Of a DNA stretch of 64,000 nucleotides, positions 47,298 to 57,984 are shown piece by piece. Numbering within the stretch: the stretch's first letter is position 1; every line of letters starts with the position of its first letter. Below the pieces are notes generated by a model that saw nothing but the letters and a program-made list of their open reading frames with translations, made no database searches and was not told where the DNA came from. Source of the DNA: Chenopodium formosanum (lineage: Eukaryota; Streptophyta; Magnoliopsida; Caryophyllales; Amaranthaceae); the NCBI GenBank assembly GCA_024500155.1, contig CM044874.1:4157001-4221000 (forward strand). Reading direction: 5' to 3'. The position numbers and the translations under genes are program-made.

Positions 47298-47612
47298 GAC
47301 CCCGTTCTTTAGAGCTGCTCTGTATTAGGAATATAGGAAAATATATTATTGTGATATATTTTCCATATAGATCTTATGATATTATATTTAGGTTAATAAT
47401 ATATCTTAGTGATATTCTAAGATAGATTTATGGAAGTTTATATGATAGAGTTTATATTGTGTAGGTTATCTTTTATAGGCTATAAATAATAGCCAAGATC
47501 ATCAATACAATGAAAAAGCTATTCTCTCATAAATAATTTGTCACTCTGTTCTGCTCTGCTTTGCTCTGCTTCAATCTGCTCTGCTCTGCCCTGCTCTGAT
47601 TAAAAATAATAC

Positions 47613-47689
<77 letters not shown>

Positions 47690-47728
47690 TCTGCTCTGCT
47701 CTGTCTAGAAGCTCAAAAGAACAGGGCC
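47298..47728. mobile_element. Tourist-like MITE with an LTR-like insert and TAA microsatellite
   Basis: Ends GACCCCGTTCTTTAGAGCT and (other strand) GGCCCTGTTCTTTTGAGCT, flanked by TAA on both sides. GCTCTGCTCTG repeats lie inside both ends. About 47324-47543 reads like a small copia-type LTR (GGCTATAAATAATAGCC, ATCAATACAATGAAAAAGC), probably nested. A TAA/ATA microsatellite runs 47607-47685. Confidence 0.65.
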
Positions 47729-47889
47729 TAAGTGTGTAACTATGATTCAATACGTGTAACTCTAGCTTATTGTACCATACATTTTTTTCATTCTATCACG
47801 TCCTTTCACATGAGAGCCCTTTAGGCTTGAAATGTGAATGCAATATAAGTCATCCACATACTTTGAGCAAATTATTACACTTGTAAGTG

Positions 47890-48010
47890 TGGGGTGAATA
47901 AGATTTGAACCCATAAACTTTGTGTCACGCGGGCGCTGATACCATATAAAAGGACCAAGTCAACCAAAAGATTAAACTAATGGTTGAAGCCCAAATATAT
48001 GTTTTATAAT
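47890..48010 (-). repeat. LTR/primer-site-like remnant
   Basis: On the minus strand: CTTTTATATGGTATCAGCGC followed by GGGTTCAAATC. The TGGTATCAGCGC is close to an initiator-Met primer-binding site, so this may be the LTR-leader junction of a dead copia element. No matching LTR pair. Confidence 0.35.
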
Positions 48011-48140
48011 CTATCAATAAAAAGTGTTGCAACTAATAAAAAGCAAAGGAAGTATAAATTTAATATTTTTTTTTTCAGTTGATATATATTACGTATAATG
48101 AAGTTTTATAATTTTACTTCTTGAGAGTTTAATTTGCTAA

Positions 48141-48688
48141 CTAGGTTAGTTCCCGTGCCATGCACGGTAATTTTCAATAATTATTATTAGTAATTTATTA
48201 TATAATTAATTTTTTATAAATAAAAAATTAAATAAAGATATTGTTGTCAAAATTTGATACAAATATGGAATTCAAAAGGTATGATATATATAAGATGATG
48301 TATATTAAATCAAAGATATGATTACTGTAAAATAATGTTTAATAATTAAAATGAAAAATAAATCCATTAGTTTGTGTAAGAAAATAATGTGTTAATTGAT
48401 AGGAAGATTAATAAAGTAAAATAAAATAATTAAGGATTCGTTTGGCATTGCTGTGATTTTCTATTTTTTGGTTTTTTGTTGTATAAAAGTATATAATATA
48501 TGTCACATAATAAATAAAAAATTATTTAAGCTTATTAAAATCATAATAAATTTGAAAACTAACAACCAAAAAGTGAAAACACATTTTTCTTGTTTACTGT
48601 TTTTGGTTTTTAGTTTTCAAAAAAACAGAAAACTGAAAACCAAAAATGATGTCAAATAAGCCCTAAACAAATAAAATAGATCATCACT

Positions 48689-48728
<40 letters not shown>

Positions 48729-49416
48729 ACAGAATCATCATTAGATTTTTTTTATGCCTATTTAATATTATATTCTAACTTTTGTACTAAGGATGTGATG
48801 TTAAGCAAATTATTTTAATAAGAGAATGGAAAAAAAAAAAATGAGATTTAAAATGAAATAGTGATATGTGTCATTTTTAAAATTAAGTACCTCTATTTTA
48901 GTATGTGTATAAATTGATAAATTATTGATTATTGACTAATTATAATTATTGTGAATATAGATTATCGAAGAGATAATAGAAATATGTGTTGTTAATTTTC
49001 TATAAGCGTTGATTTGTTATATGAATACCTTCTTGTAGTAAACTAATGGATTTCAACCCATAATTGTAAATGATTTATCAAGAAAAAAAAAACGAATAGT
49101 AGAATATATTGTACATTATGTTAAGAATGATTTTTTTTTAAATAACTATAAATATTTGTCAAATATTTTTATCTTAAGTAATTATATCGTATAAGATTAG
49201 AGGATTATTTTAATAACTACAGATATTTGTGTTAAACATATGTCAAATCTTTTAAATTTAAATAATTATATTGTATAAGATTAGGAATTGTTTTTGTATA
49301 AGATTTATTTCCTAAATAGAAATTTAATAATAAAAAAAAGGACACCCCATGAGATGACATGTGTCATTGCTACCTTGCTGGTGTATATTTTTAGTATAAA
49401 ATTATTGATTGATAGA
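48141..49416 (-). mobile_element. Non-autonomous Helitron, 1.28 kb
   Basis: On the minus strand it begins TCTATCAATCAATAATTTTA after an A at the right end and ends CTAG before a T at the left end, with a near-perfect stem ACCGTGCATGGCACGG 12 nt upstream. The 5' region ACACCAGCAAGGTAGC and ACACATGTCATC are of the kind seen at plant Helitron starts. It contains the MITE at 48434-48663 and a T-run at 48693-48727. No Rep/helicase. Confidence 0.7.
48434..48663. mobile_element. MITE nested in the Helitron
   Basis: Ends GGATTCGTTTGGCAT and (other strand) GGGCTTATTTGACAT with TAA on both sides; arms TTTCTATTTTTTGG / AAAAACAGAAAACTGAAAACC pair. A decayed relative lies at 56755-56965. Confidence 0.75.
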
Positions 49417-49679
49417 TACTCCGTATTGCCTTTATATCGAAATTAATACCAAGGTATGAAGGTAATATGGATTATGGATAAAAAAAACAATACATATTTT
49501 CTTGTATTTTATTTGGTTTAAGAGTAAATATACCTTTAATTTTGGCACCTAAAGAAATGAAATCCACCTCTCTAATGGAAAGGCTTTTAAATCCTACCAA
49601 GAATTGAACATCTTACATGTGTAAAGTATAAGTTTAAAATTATTTCATCAAATAAAACATTTTTTTGTGCGTGTTTTTG

Positions 49680-50650
49680 AAAAGGTGAGAAGAAATACCA
49701 TTAGGGAACCCTCTTCACGAGGGAAATCCCTATTGTGTCATTTTGAAGTATGGAAGCTAGATTAGAGCTAGTACAATCATTAATTAACATGAAATCTGCT
49801 ACTAAATGACCTACATTTGCTATCTAATCTACTGCTTGGATTGCCTCTCTATACACGTGTTTGATGCTCCATTTGTCGAACTTTTTCAATAAAATGCGAG
49901 AGTCTTCGATGATATTTTGGATTTACCAAGGGGTGGACCACTTGCATGTGATTGCATTGACTATGAGTAAGTTGTCACCTTCGATTTCGATAGATGTTCG
50001 TGGCACCCTTATGAAGTACTAGTATTTGCCTTTGTGAAGAGAAGTTGCCTCTGCGCCGAATGCCTTTGTATTCCCGAGGTTGTAGGTTGCTGCCGAAAAT
50101 AGGGCATCTTTTATAGTCCCTAACGATGACGTTTGATGTTGATGAATTGTTTTGGATCGACCCATCAAAATTAAGTTTGTAAAAATTTGGAGGGGGTTCC
50201 CACACGACTAGAATATATAGAGGATGGATGATGATGATGATGTTGCCTCTGTTGGTAAGGGAGAGAAGAAGGGGGGATCTCATCGTCATATGAGATCCTG
50301 AAGAGTAATAGATATCGATAAGGCTTCTTTGTTCCTAATCATTGAACACAAATAGCGCTATGTGGTCCATTCTAATGAGATCAAAATTATCACTACTTTG
50401 GAAGATAATAGCATTTCGTTCTTTCCAAATGCTCCAAAGTAAGAAAATGAATTTTCATTGGGTGGACAAATATTTTTTGAGATAACGTAGGGCATTAATT
50501 AATTAGGTCATGTGCAGGAAGGGAGCAGTTGAACCAAGAGGAAGTAAGAGGATGAAGCCAAAAGGAGGAAGATTTGTCAATTTAAAAACAAATTAAATGG
50601 TTCATGGATTCCGCTTGTTGGTTATACAAGGGGTATGTGTTATTTAGAAT
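49680..50650 (-). pseudogene. L1-type LINE 3' relic (RNase H)
   Basis: On the minus strand the frame at 49975-50289 shows WEPPPNFYKLNFDGSI, the start of the RNase H domain of plant L1 elements, with IVRD following. Upstream (50290-50500 in minus orientation) is reverse-transcriptase tail-like text with a Trp-rich WSIWKERNA-type frame. Stops and shifts throughout. Confidence 0.75.
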
Positions 50651-50744
50651 AATTTTTTTTGTCTAAACAGAGTGTGATGAATACTTATTTGAAACCTATG
50701 CCATATGTCCATACCTTATATTGTGAGTATTAATATTTCACAAA

Positions 50745-51012
50745 TCTATAATATTATTAAAACTCAAAGGGATATATAGCATGATATCGCCATATCGTGT
50801 TAGCATTCCTTTAGTGTATTTGGCGCCACGTGGACAATGATATGTCAAGACCTACTCATCTGTAATTAACACTAAAAATCAATGCAATAATGCAAATGTA
50901 TGATAGAGTTATAATTTGAACTAAAATTTAAGAATGACATTTACCATCACATGCCTCTTAATACTTATTGTGCTTAATAGTATCTATTAAACTACACGTT
51001 GTAGCGTTCTAA
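50745..51012 (+). mobile_element. Small non-autonomous Helitron (candidate)
   Basis: Starts TCTATAATATTATTAAAACT after an A and ends CTAA before a T, with the stem CTACA-CGT-TGTAG four bases upstream of the end. No gene. Confidence 0.55.
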
Positions 51013-51222
51013 TTTGTCCGTGACGCTCTTTATTTCGCAACTTTGTATTAATTACAGATTTACAGTACTACATATATTATATCAATTAAAAAACAACAAT
51101 AACTTCATTTTTAATTTCAACTTTATTTCACTACGTAATCGTTAATCTAGCTCAAATATTTCCACCATAAATTTCTTAGTTTCCTTCCTCTAATAATCAA
51201 ATTGACAATTTTTTTTTTTGGT

Positions 51223-51239
51223 AAAATTGGTATAAACCA

Positions 51240-51284
<45 letters not shown>

Positions 51285-51764
51285 CTACTAAACCACCTTT
51301 TAAATACCTAAATTTTTTAATGCCCCACCCCTATTTCAAATCTAACATATTGCATCTCAACCACCCACTTCCAAATCATGAACCATAGCAAAACCTTCCA
51401 TTCCATCTCAACCATCACTTCAATTACCTCAATTTAGGGTTTGAGAATAAATAAATACTACAATTTAATTAATTTTTGTAGCAAAATTAGGTTTGGTTTT
51501 TTAGAGCTTTACTCAATTTAGTCATGCATTTATATAGAGGGAATGGTCAAATGTTTTTTGGGGTGAAAAAATACATGATTTAGGAGCAAGAGTTGTGGGC
51601 CCCTTTGACGTCTCAGTTAAATTTTTCGTCAAAATTTGAAATAGAGGTGGTGCAATCAAGAATTTTGGTACTTAAAAGGTGGTTTAGTAAATAAATAAAA
51701 AAAAAAACATTAAAGGTGGTTTTTTCAAAAAAGTTGGACAAAAAAATTGGTTTATACCAATTTT
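51223..51764. mobile_element. Mutator-like MITE with AACCACCTTTT inverted repeats
   Basis: Ends AAAATTGGTATAAACCA in inverted orientation, then T/A-runs, then ACTAAACCACCTTTTAA and CTATTTCAAAT on both arms; total arm about 140 bp. Architecture matches the element at 43485-44605. No ORF. Confidence 0.65.
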
Positions 51765-51853
51765 GTTTTTTTTTTTTTTAAAAAAAAGAATAAATAATCA
51801 AAATAGAAGAAATGACGACCTACAACATCCTATGGACCAAAAACTATTTAAAT

Positions 51854-51948
51854 TACTTCTTTCTTCCCTAAATTACATTCCTATTTCTCTCTATTATGTG
51901 AGGAATAAATACTAGAAACATAAATGTAATTTAGAAACGGAGCGAGTA
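51854..51948. mobile_element. Short Stowaway-like MITE
   Basis: About 95 bp with inverted CCCTAAATTACATTCC / ATGTAATTTAG and ends TACTTCTTTC / GAGCGAGTA, resembling the CTCCCTCCG terminus with a TA target. Confidence 0.5.
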
Positions 51949-52568
51949 TTAAACTAGAACATTAAAACCCCTACCTAAGCATGTAGGGGCACAAAGATAT
52001 ATTGACACTATGTATTATTCCATATATCAGTAAAAATTTTAAAAAATTACAGAATACTTGATACAAATTAAAGGAATATTTTGAGATTTGTTCAATAAAA
52101 TCTTGAGCATTTAACAGAGATCGACCTTCCAAATCCACAAAATCATTTACAAATCACCACTAGGATTTGAGTATGTCATGATTCCTCATCGAACTCCAAA
52201 TGTTCTAAAAATATCCAACATGATAATACATTTAATACGGAGTACATGCATACTACAAAAAAAAAAAAAAAAAAAAAAAAACCTACATTTATGCTGTACT
52301 ACTTGCTTGTATAGTTGCATTATCAAATGAGTAAAATATTTGCTCATTCTGTACTAATATTTAAACCTACATTATTTAATCATTATGTATTCATTAACAT
52401 TTTAATTACACCGATACACCGAGTAATTCAACTTAATATCCCACATTAGTCAAACAATGTGATATCATCTCATAAAATAATAAAATAATCACATATTATA
52501 TTTTATTATCCCATCTAATTAAAATAATTAAGCAAATAAACAAACTTTCACTCCTTAAATACTTCACC
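51949..52568. other. Upstream region of the F-box gene
   Basis: AT-rich, with an A-run at 52256-52280; no gene. The proximal part just before 52569 acts as promoter of the F-box gene by position. Confidence 0.4.
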
Positions 52569-52576
52569 TATATAAA
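52569..52576 (+). promoter_or_regulatory. TATA box of the F-box gene
   Basis: TATATAAA 72 nt upstream of the ATG at 52648, in a CACCTATATAAACCTC setting; spacing allows a ~40-nt leader. Confidence 0.65.
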
Positions 52577-52647
52577 CCTCTCAACTCACAAATATTTCCA
52601 TTCAACCCATTTTCTGTCATCGTACACAAACTCACACTTATAACACC

Positions 52648-53706
52648 ATGTCTCCACCACCCCTCGCCGCCGCCACCGTCTCCACCACAAGCAACGAAGA
52701 TACACTGACTAAACCTTCTTCTCCATTCTCTCTCCTCCCGGTGGACGTCATCCGGTCCCACATACTCCCTAGCTTAGACGGGTGTACCTTAGCTGCGGTA
52801 GGATGCGCTACACCGGAACTCCGCTCTCTTTCCTACGATGAAGAACTTTGGTCTCACATTTGTCATTCAACGTGGCCGTCTACTACTACTCCACGTCTAC
52901 GCCACCTCATCTCCTCGTTTCCAGGTGGCGGTTCTAGAAGCTTCTTCTCCCTCTCATTCCCGCTTTTTCCCTCCACTCTCTCTCCTAATCCTCACCCTCC
53001 ATTATCATCGTGTAAGCTCCCTGAGCAGTTAATCTCAGCCGTTGATGTTTTTTACCGTGGGAATTGCATTCTTTCTAAGGTTCAGGAGACGGAAACCGTG
53101 ACCGGGTGGTTCCGGTGCTCGCCCTTGAGAGTTGACCTGGTGGGACCTAAGGAGTCTGTTCCTACGCCTATAAGAAGGCCGAGTCATGATGACACGTGTC
53201 AAGATCTATATGCTGACCTGGAGCTGAGTTGGATCGTGGTGGACCCCATTTCAAAAAGGGCGGTTAATTTGTCGAGTTTACGCCCCGTGTCGGTGGAGCG
53301 GCACTGGCTGAGCGGGGAGGTGCACGTGAGGTACGCCACCGTGGTAGGAGGTCAAGTGATGTGTAGTGTGGAGGTCACGTGCGTGGGAGGTGGTCCTGGT
53401 GGCCTCGTGTTACACGTGACTGAGGCTTGTCTAAAAATGGAAGGGATTGATGGGGCCCATTTGAATGGGATGGATAGTTTAGTAATTTTGCAAAGGGTGT
53501 TGGAGGGTAAAAGAGGGAATTTGTATGGTAAAGGAGGTATGAAGGGGAGAGTAGATGAAGGTAGAAAGAGATACTTGGAGTTTTTGGAAAGAAAGAGACA
53601 AAGGAGAGAGAACATGATAAGAAGAGAAGGTAGATTAGATAGCATGTGTGTAGGAATTAGTGTGTGTTTATTTGTTAGTTTTCTTTACATGGTTTGTTTT
53701 TCTTAG
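52648..53706 (+). CDS. F-box protein, intronless (At2g27310/At2g36090-like)
   Basis: 352 codons in one exon. Residues 27-75 form an F-box (FSLLPVDVIRSHILPSLDGC, then ELRSLSYDEELWSHIC), the motif that binds Skp1 in SCF ubiquitin ligases. The rest, with ELSWIVVDPISKRAVNLSSL and the HWLSGEVHVRYATV segment, resembles the small plant family of F-box proteins that includes Arabidopsis At2g27310, At2g36090 and At3g44326, from memory. No Kelch, LRR or other known substrate domain is seen. Residues 333-352 are hydrophobic (MCVGISVCLFVSFLYMVCFS), so a C-terminal membrane anchor is possible. A basic stretch RKRYLEFLERKRQRRENMIR precedes it. The start is supported by the TATA box 72 nt upstream and by a low-complexity Pro/Ala/Thr/Ser head usual in this family. 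GC content is clearly higher than the surroundings. Confidence 0.9.
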   Translation: MSPPPLAAATVSTTSNEDTLTKPSSPFSLLPVDVIRSHILPSLDGCTLAAVGCATPELRSLSYDEELWSHICHSTWPSTTTPRLRHLISSFPGGGSRSFFSLSFPLFPSTLSPNPHPPLSSCKLPEQLISAVDVFYRGNCILSKVQETETVTGWFRCSPLRVDLVGPKESVPTPIRRPSHDDTCQDLYADLELSWIVVDPISKRAVNLSSLRPVSVERHWLSGEVHVRYATVVGGQVMCSVEVTCVGGGPGGLVLHVTEACLKMEGIDGAHLNGMDSLVILQRVLEGKRGNLYGKGGMKGRVDEGRKRYLEFLERKRQRRENMIRREGRLDSMCVGISVCLFVSFLYMVCFS

Positions 53707-54393
53707 TCTTAGCCTCGATCAGACTAGCTCATTAAACACGAATTTTAATTACATTCTGTCTATATCACTTTTCTCGTCATGTTGTGGTTTCCTATGCTAC
53801 TCACAATGTAAAAAGGATATCATAAAAGTTAAAGTTCATCCCATATAATATCATAAAGAATTGTAAACGCTGAAAATCAGCCAAATTGCTAATTTGTTTT
53901 GTTTTGTACATGTTTTGTCACCCTTATTTGTAAGGTCTATTTGGAGACCTTGGGTGGCTATATAAGGACATACGATGAAAAATGAAATTTTACATACAAA
54001 TGAAAAAAAAAAAAAAAAAAAATAGTTAATGATGTTTTTAGCAAATTTGAGGAATTGTATTAGGGTGCTCAAATTTTGTTTTATTCCTCCCTTCAGAATA
54101 TATTTTCTTTAAATACTTGTACTTTGATCTTATAAAATAGGAATAGGGTAAAATAATAATATTGAATTATACGGAGTAGATGTATATCTTGATAGATTAA
54201 TCGTCTAATCATAATTTATGGAAACATGTAATTGTTTACAAATTATGAAACAAACCAATCACAGAGTTACCAAGGCGCAAAGCTTCAAAAGACAAGGTCA
54301 ATCTGTCATTCATCAATCACATTTTATAGAAGTATCCAAAATATTTTGTTAATTTTGCTGACAATATTCAATTATTTAATGAGATAAATAATA
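53707..54393. other. Downstream of the F-box gene
   Basis: AT-rich; no canonical AATAAA close to the stop. An A-run at 54003-54022. No other gene seen. Confidence 0.45.
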
Positions 54394-54630
54394 TTCCTCC
54401 GTCCCTAAATTTTTGTTCCATTTGATTTTTGCGGTCTCCAAGATGCATCCTATTATGGTTTTATTTTCATTTTTATACGCGTAAAAATTATAAAAATGAA
54501 TATTAATAAAATATACAATGAGACGAATTCAACAAGATCCCACATGACTATATTATTTTTTAATTCTTATAGATTAAGAGTATTTTACGGTCAAAGATTA
54601 TATAGGACAAAATTTTAGGGACAGAAAGTA
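54394..54630. mobile_element. Stowaway-like MITE
   Basis: Left end CCTCCGTCCCTAAATTTTTG pairs in inverted orientation with the right end ACAAAATTTTAGGGACAG. Termini resemble the CTCCCTCCGTCCC family common in plants. Confidence 0.6.
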
Positions 54631-55049
54631 CGATGTAGCAATTTTTAATTTTATGACAAAGCATTTTAACCAACAAGATTGGCATGCTATTCCAAAACCA
54701 ACTACATAAACCAAATACTTGGTACATGATTAGATCATTGAAATGCATTAGAAATTCTAAAAAATTGCCGCAAATCAAAGAGGTAGTTATCAGTATATTT
54801 CAGATTTGCATCTTCCCAATTAAAAAAATACCAGTATGATAGGGCACGCCACACCGTATTCAAACATTGTTTATTTGTCTGGTTCTCACTTTAAGGCACC
54901 ACATATAATCGCAATATTTCCAAAAAGATAGGGCACGCCCTTTAAGGTGTGACGATCAAATTATGATCGAGAAGTCAGCTCATTCTAAACTTGTATCTCT
55001 GCTCCAATAATATGCATAAACAATATTCCATAATACATAATACTATCTA

Positions 55050-55320
55050 TACTCCCTGTGTGTTTTATTAAGTAATACACTTTGATCAAATATGCATGTT
55101 GAAACACAACTTTGACTATTAATTTATCTAATTATATGTTAATATAATTATAGAAAATTTTAATATATGAAAGTATACATTATAATGAATCCAATAACAT
55201 ATTATACAATAAGATTTGTATTTTATATATTAGTAAATTAATCAAGTCAAAACCATTAATCCATTATGTGAATAGTGAAAAAAGTCAAAATGTAACACTT
55301 ATTAAAATACGAAGGAAGTA
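55050..55320. mobile_element. Stowaway-like MITE
   Basis: Left TACTCCCTGTGTGTTTTATT and right AATACGAAGGAAGTA are inverted; internal TTAAGTAATACAC / TGTAACACTTATT also pair; TA flanks. Confidence 0.6.
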
Positions 55321-55690
55321 TATAACTCATTTTTTTATTTGTTTTGGTAAAAAAGAGGCCCATTCTAAAAGGGAAAAATATAAGGAAAATCTCTCTTAAA
55401 TGTACTTGGTGAGATCCGACCCCTGACCTCACGACTAAATGTCAGAAAACTAGTCAACTACTCTAGTCTCCTATCTCACGTGCATATAACTCATACATCA
55501 GTAGTTATGGAATTGCAATTTGTCTTTCATACTCGTGTTGGATTTTCGATATTCAAATAAGCGTATAAAATCCTTGCTCGGCCCTATAACACCAGTCTCA
55601 TACATGTAGAAGAAAATGTAAAGATAGAAGGAAAAGAAGAAAACTTGCAACATGAGCTCAATCATAGGCTTCAAATACAAGCATTAAGAA

Positions 55691-56558
55691 GGATCTTTTA
55701 CCAAAATGGTTATTTTGACAAAAGTATTTATCAAAACAGCTAATTATAAAATTTAATTCCCAAACTAGCTAAATTTATTGATTTGAAAGGATACTAAATA
55801 TTTTTTATATTCCTTTGAACCCGTTTGGTTCACTTTATGGTTTTCTTTTTTTAATTTTGGTTTTATTTAAATTCTAATGACATAGTTTAAAATATCCCAT
55901 TAATTTGAACAATAACAATCAACATAATATATATGCAGCAATTCTCAATTTTTGAAAAAGTTACACAACATAAACAACCACTCAAAAAAATGATCCAAAC
56001 TTCCAATCAACAAAAGAAATAAAAAATAAAACTATTTTTTTGTAACACATAAAGATAGAAATAAATATATGTAATTTTGATTCATCATACACATTAAACA
56101 AAAAAAAATATTCATACTAACCGACATAAACAAAGAGTATACAATTAATTTAATAGACATGAAAAAGATGAACAATACCCTAATATATGAATTTGCGGTA
56201 ATCTTGATAGAACATAAGACTTGAAATTCCAAATTTTTGTGACTGATATGATCAAGATGAAAAATTAGGGCTTTTAACTTTTTTTGATCGAAATTAGGGA
56301 TCTGCGAGTCTGCGACTGTTTACGTTCTTCGTAGTTTTGTATACTGCTTAAATTTTCCAACTTAAAAAAATCTTTAAGGAAATAAAAATAACCAAAAAAA
56401 ACAAAATAAAAAAAAAAGTGAACCAAACTGGTTCAAAGGAAATAAGAAATAGATAAATTTCTTTCAAGTTAATAAATTAGCTAGTTTGGGAATTAAATTT
56501 TATAATTAGCCGTTTTGGTAAATACTTTTGTCAAACTAGCCGTTTTGGTAAAAGATCC
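55691..56558. mobile_element. Inverted-repeat (Mutator-like) element with nested inner repeat
   Basis: Arms of about 110 bp: left GGATCTTTTACCAAAATGGT and right ACCGTTTTGG-type complement ending AAAGATCC, sharing CTAATTATAAAATTTAATTC and CCCAAACTAGCTAA blocks. A second inverted pair, TTTGAACCCGTTTGGTTCAC / GTGAACCAAACTGGTTCAAA, at about 55814-56440 marks a nested element. No coding capacity or clear target duplication. Confidence 0.6.
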
Positions 56559-56754
56559 TGAATCAAGTCATTATAAATGTATACAAAGCGTCTTCTTAAA
56601 CAAACATTTGTTCCGTTTATGCCTCGTTATCCTTGTCCAAATTAAGGGCAGCATCCCCGTATTTAAAATTTCAGCATTAACCTGCTAGATTATCGAATAA
56701 TACACACATCCAAGTACCCAACACTCATACGTCATACCTACGGCATACAAGCAA

Positions 56755-56965
56755 CAAGTATTACTGTGATTTTCTGTTTTTTGGTTTTTAAAGTATATGA
56801 TATATGCCCCATAATGAATCAAAAATTATTTGAACTTATTAAAATCATGATAATTTTGAAAACTGACAACAGAAAAATGTAACACCTTTTTTTTTGTTTC
56901 CTATTTTTGATTTAAAAAAAAAAAAAACAGAAAACTGAAAACCAAAACTGATGCCAAACAACCTT
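56755..56965. mobile_element. Decayed MITE related to 48434-48663
   Basis: Shares TGTGATTTTCTGTTTTTTGG and the right-hand AACAGAAAACTGAAAACC block with the MITE inside the Helitron; outer ends eroded. Confidence 0.55.
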
Positions 56966-57429
56966 TATTTTAAATTAAAATTTTGCACGAGAAAATTATA
57001 AGTATTACTAGTTACAAGTTATCAGTGATTCTTTCAACAAAAATCCATGCAAAGTGTACTGCCCCATATCAGGGGCAGGGGCAGGTTGTAAGTTCTAATT
57101 TGCTCATGCAGTTTGCAAGGTATGCCTTTTCTTAAATAAAAAAATAATATAAAATAAAAAAAAGGTGTGCCTTTAAAATGTTTTAAATTTCCTTGGAATC
57201 AAAAGTAGGTGTAAGTCATTTCAGATGAATGACAAAGGCATGGAAACAACATATAAGAAGGAGAAAAACACAGCCATCTAACCCAGACTCGTCTCAAAGA
57301 AAACGTCAATGGAGCCCCCAGTAGATAGGTAGCTAAACAGCTATATAACTGTGCGATACATGTGTATATTGTGTTAAATGGCATATCATACTCCTAATCA
57401 TTTGCTTCACAACTTTATATCATGCAAGC

Positions 57430-57435
57430 TTTATT
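57430..57435 (-). promoter_or_regulatory. Poly-A signal of the RRM gene
   Basis: AATAAA on the minus strand about 550 nt beyond the RRM stop codon. A good donor (GTCCAG|GTAAGAG near 57558) and a possible acceptor near 57460 suggest a spliced 3' UTR. Confidence 0.4.
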
Positions 57436-57984
57436 GCCTTTTCTCGCTACCATTGGCTGGTTCAGCAGGAATAATATCATTGAAAACAGGAAATAACTTT
57501 TACTATAATTAATCATTCAGCAGATAAATTGTATATACAAGTATACAACTCTCTTACCTGGACTTAAAGATATGGATGCTTGATCAGCTTCAGCTTATTC
57601 ATCTATTGATCTATACTGACAGCTGACACAATAACTACAGGCGCTTTGAAAGATGAAATTTCATCAATCTCTCAATTTAGCCGTATTGCAGTTTTTGATG
57701 TAAAGTGTTGGTTGCTAGTTGACATTAACAAACTTCCATTGACATGAAGCAGTTGAGCTTTCAATGATCAAAGAATAGTATAATGGATAGAGGTAAAGGA
57801 ATAAACAGCCCAGGACCTAACAGCCTTGAAATTACTAGAATATCCCACCACTATATTATAGTGGTTGGTAGCTTTGTCAAAGGTATATTATGGATCGGGT
57901 GTAGGTACCCAGCATCAGAATGTTAGCCAAATTGATGGACTCGTGTTATCATCACTTGATGTGTTTATGCCAACAGATTCAGCG

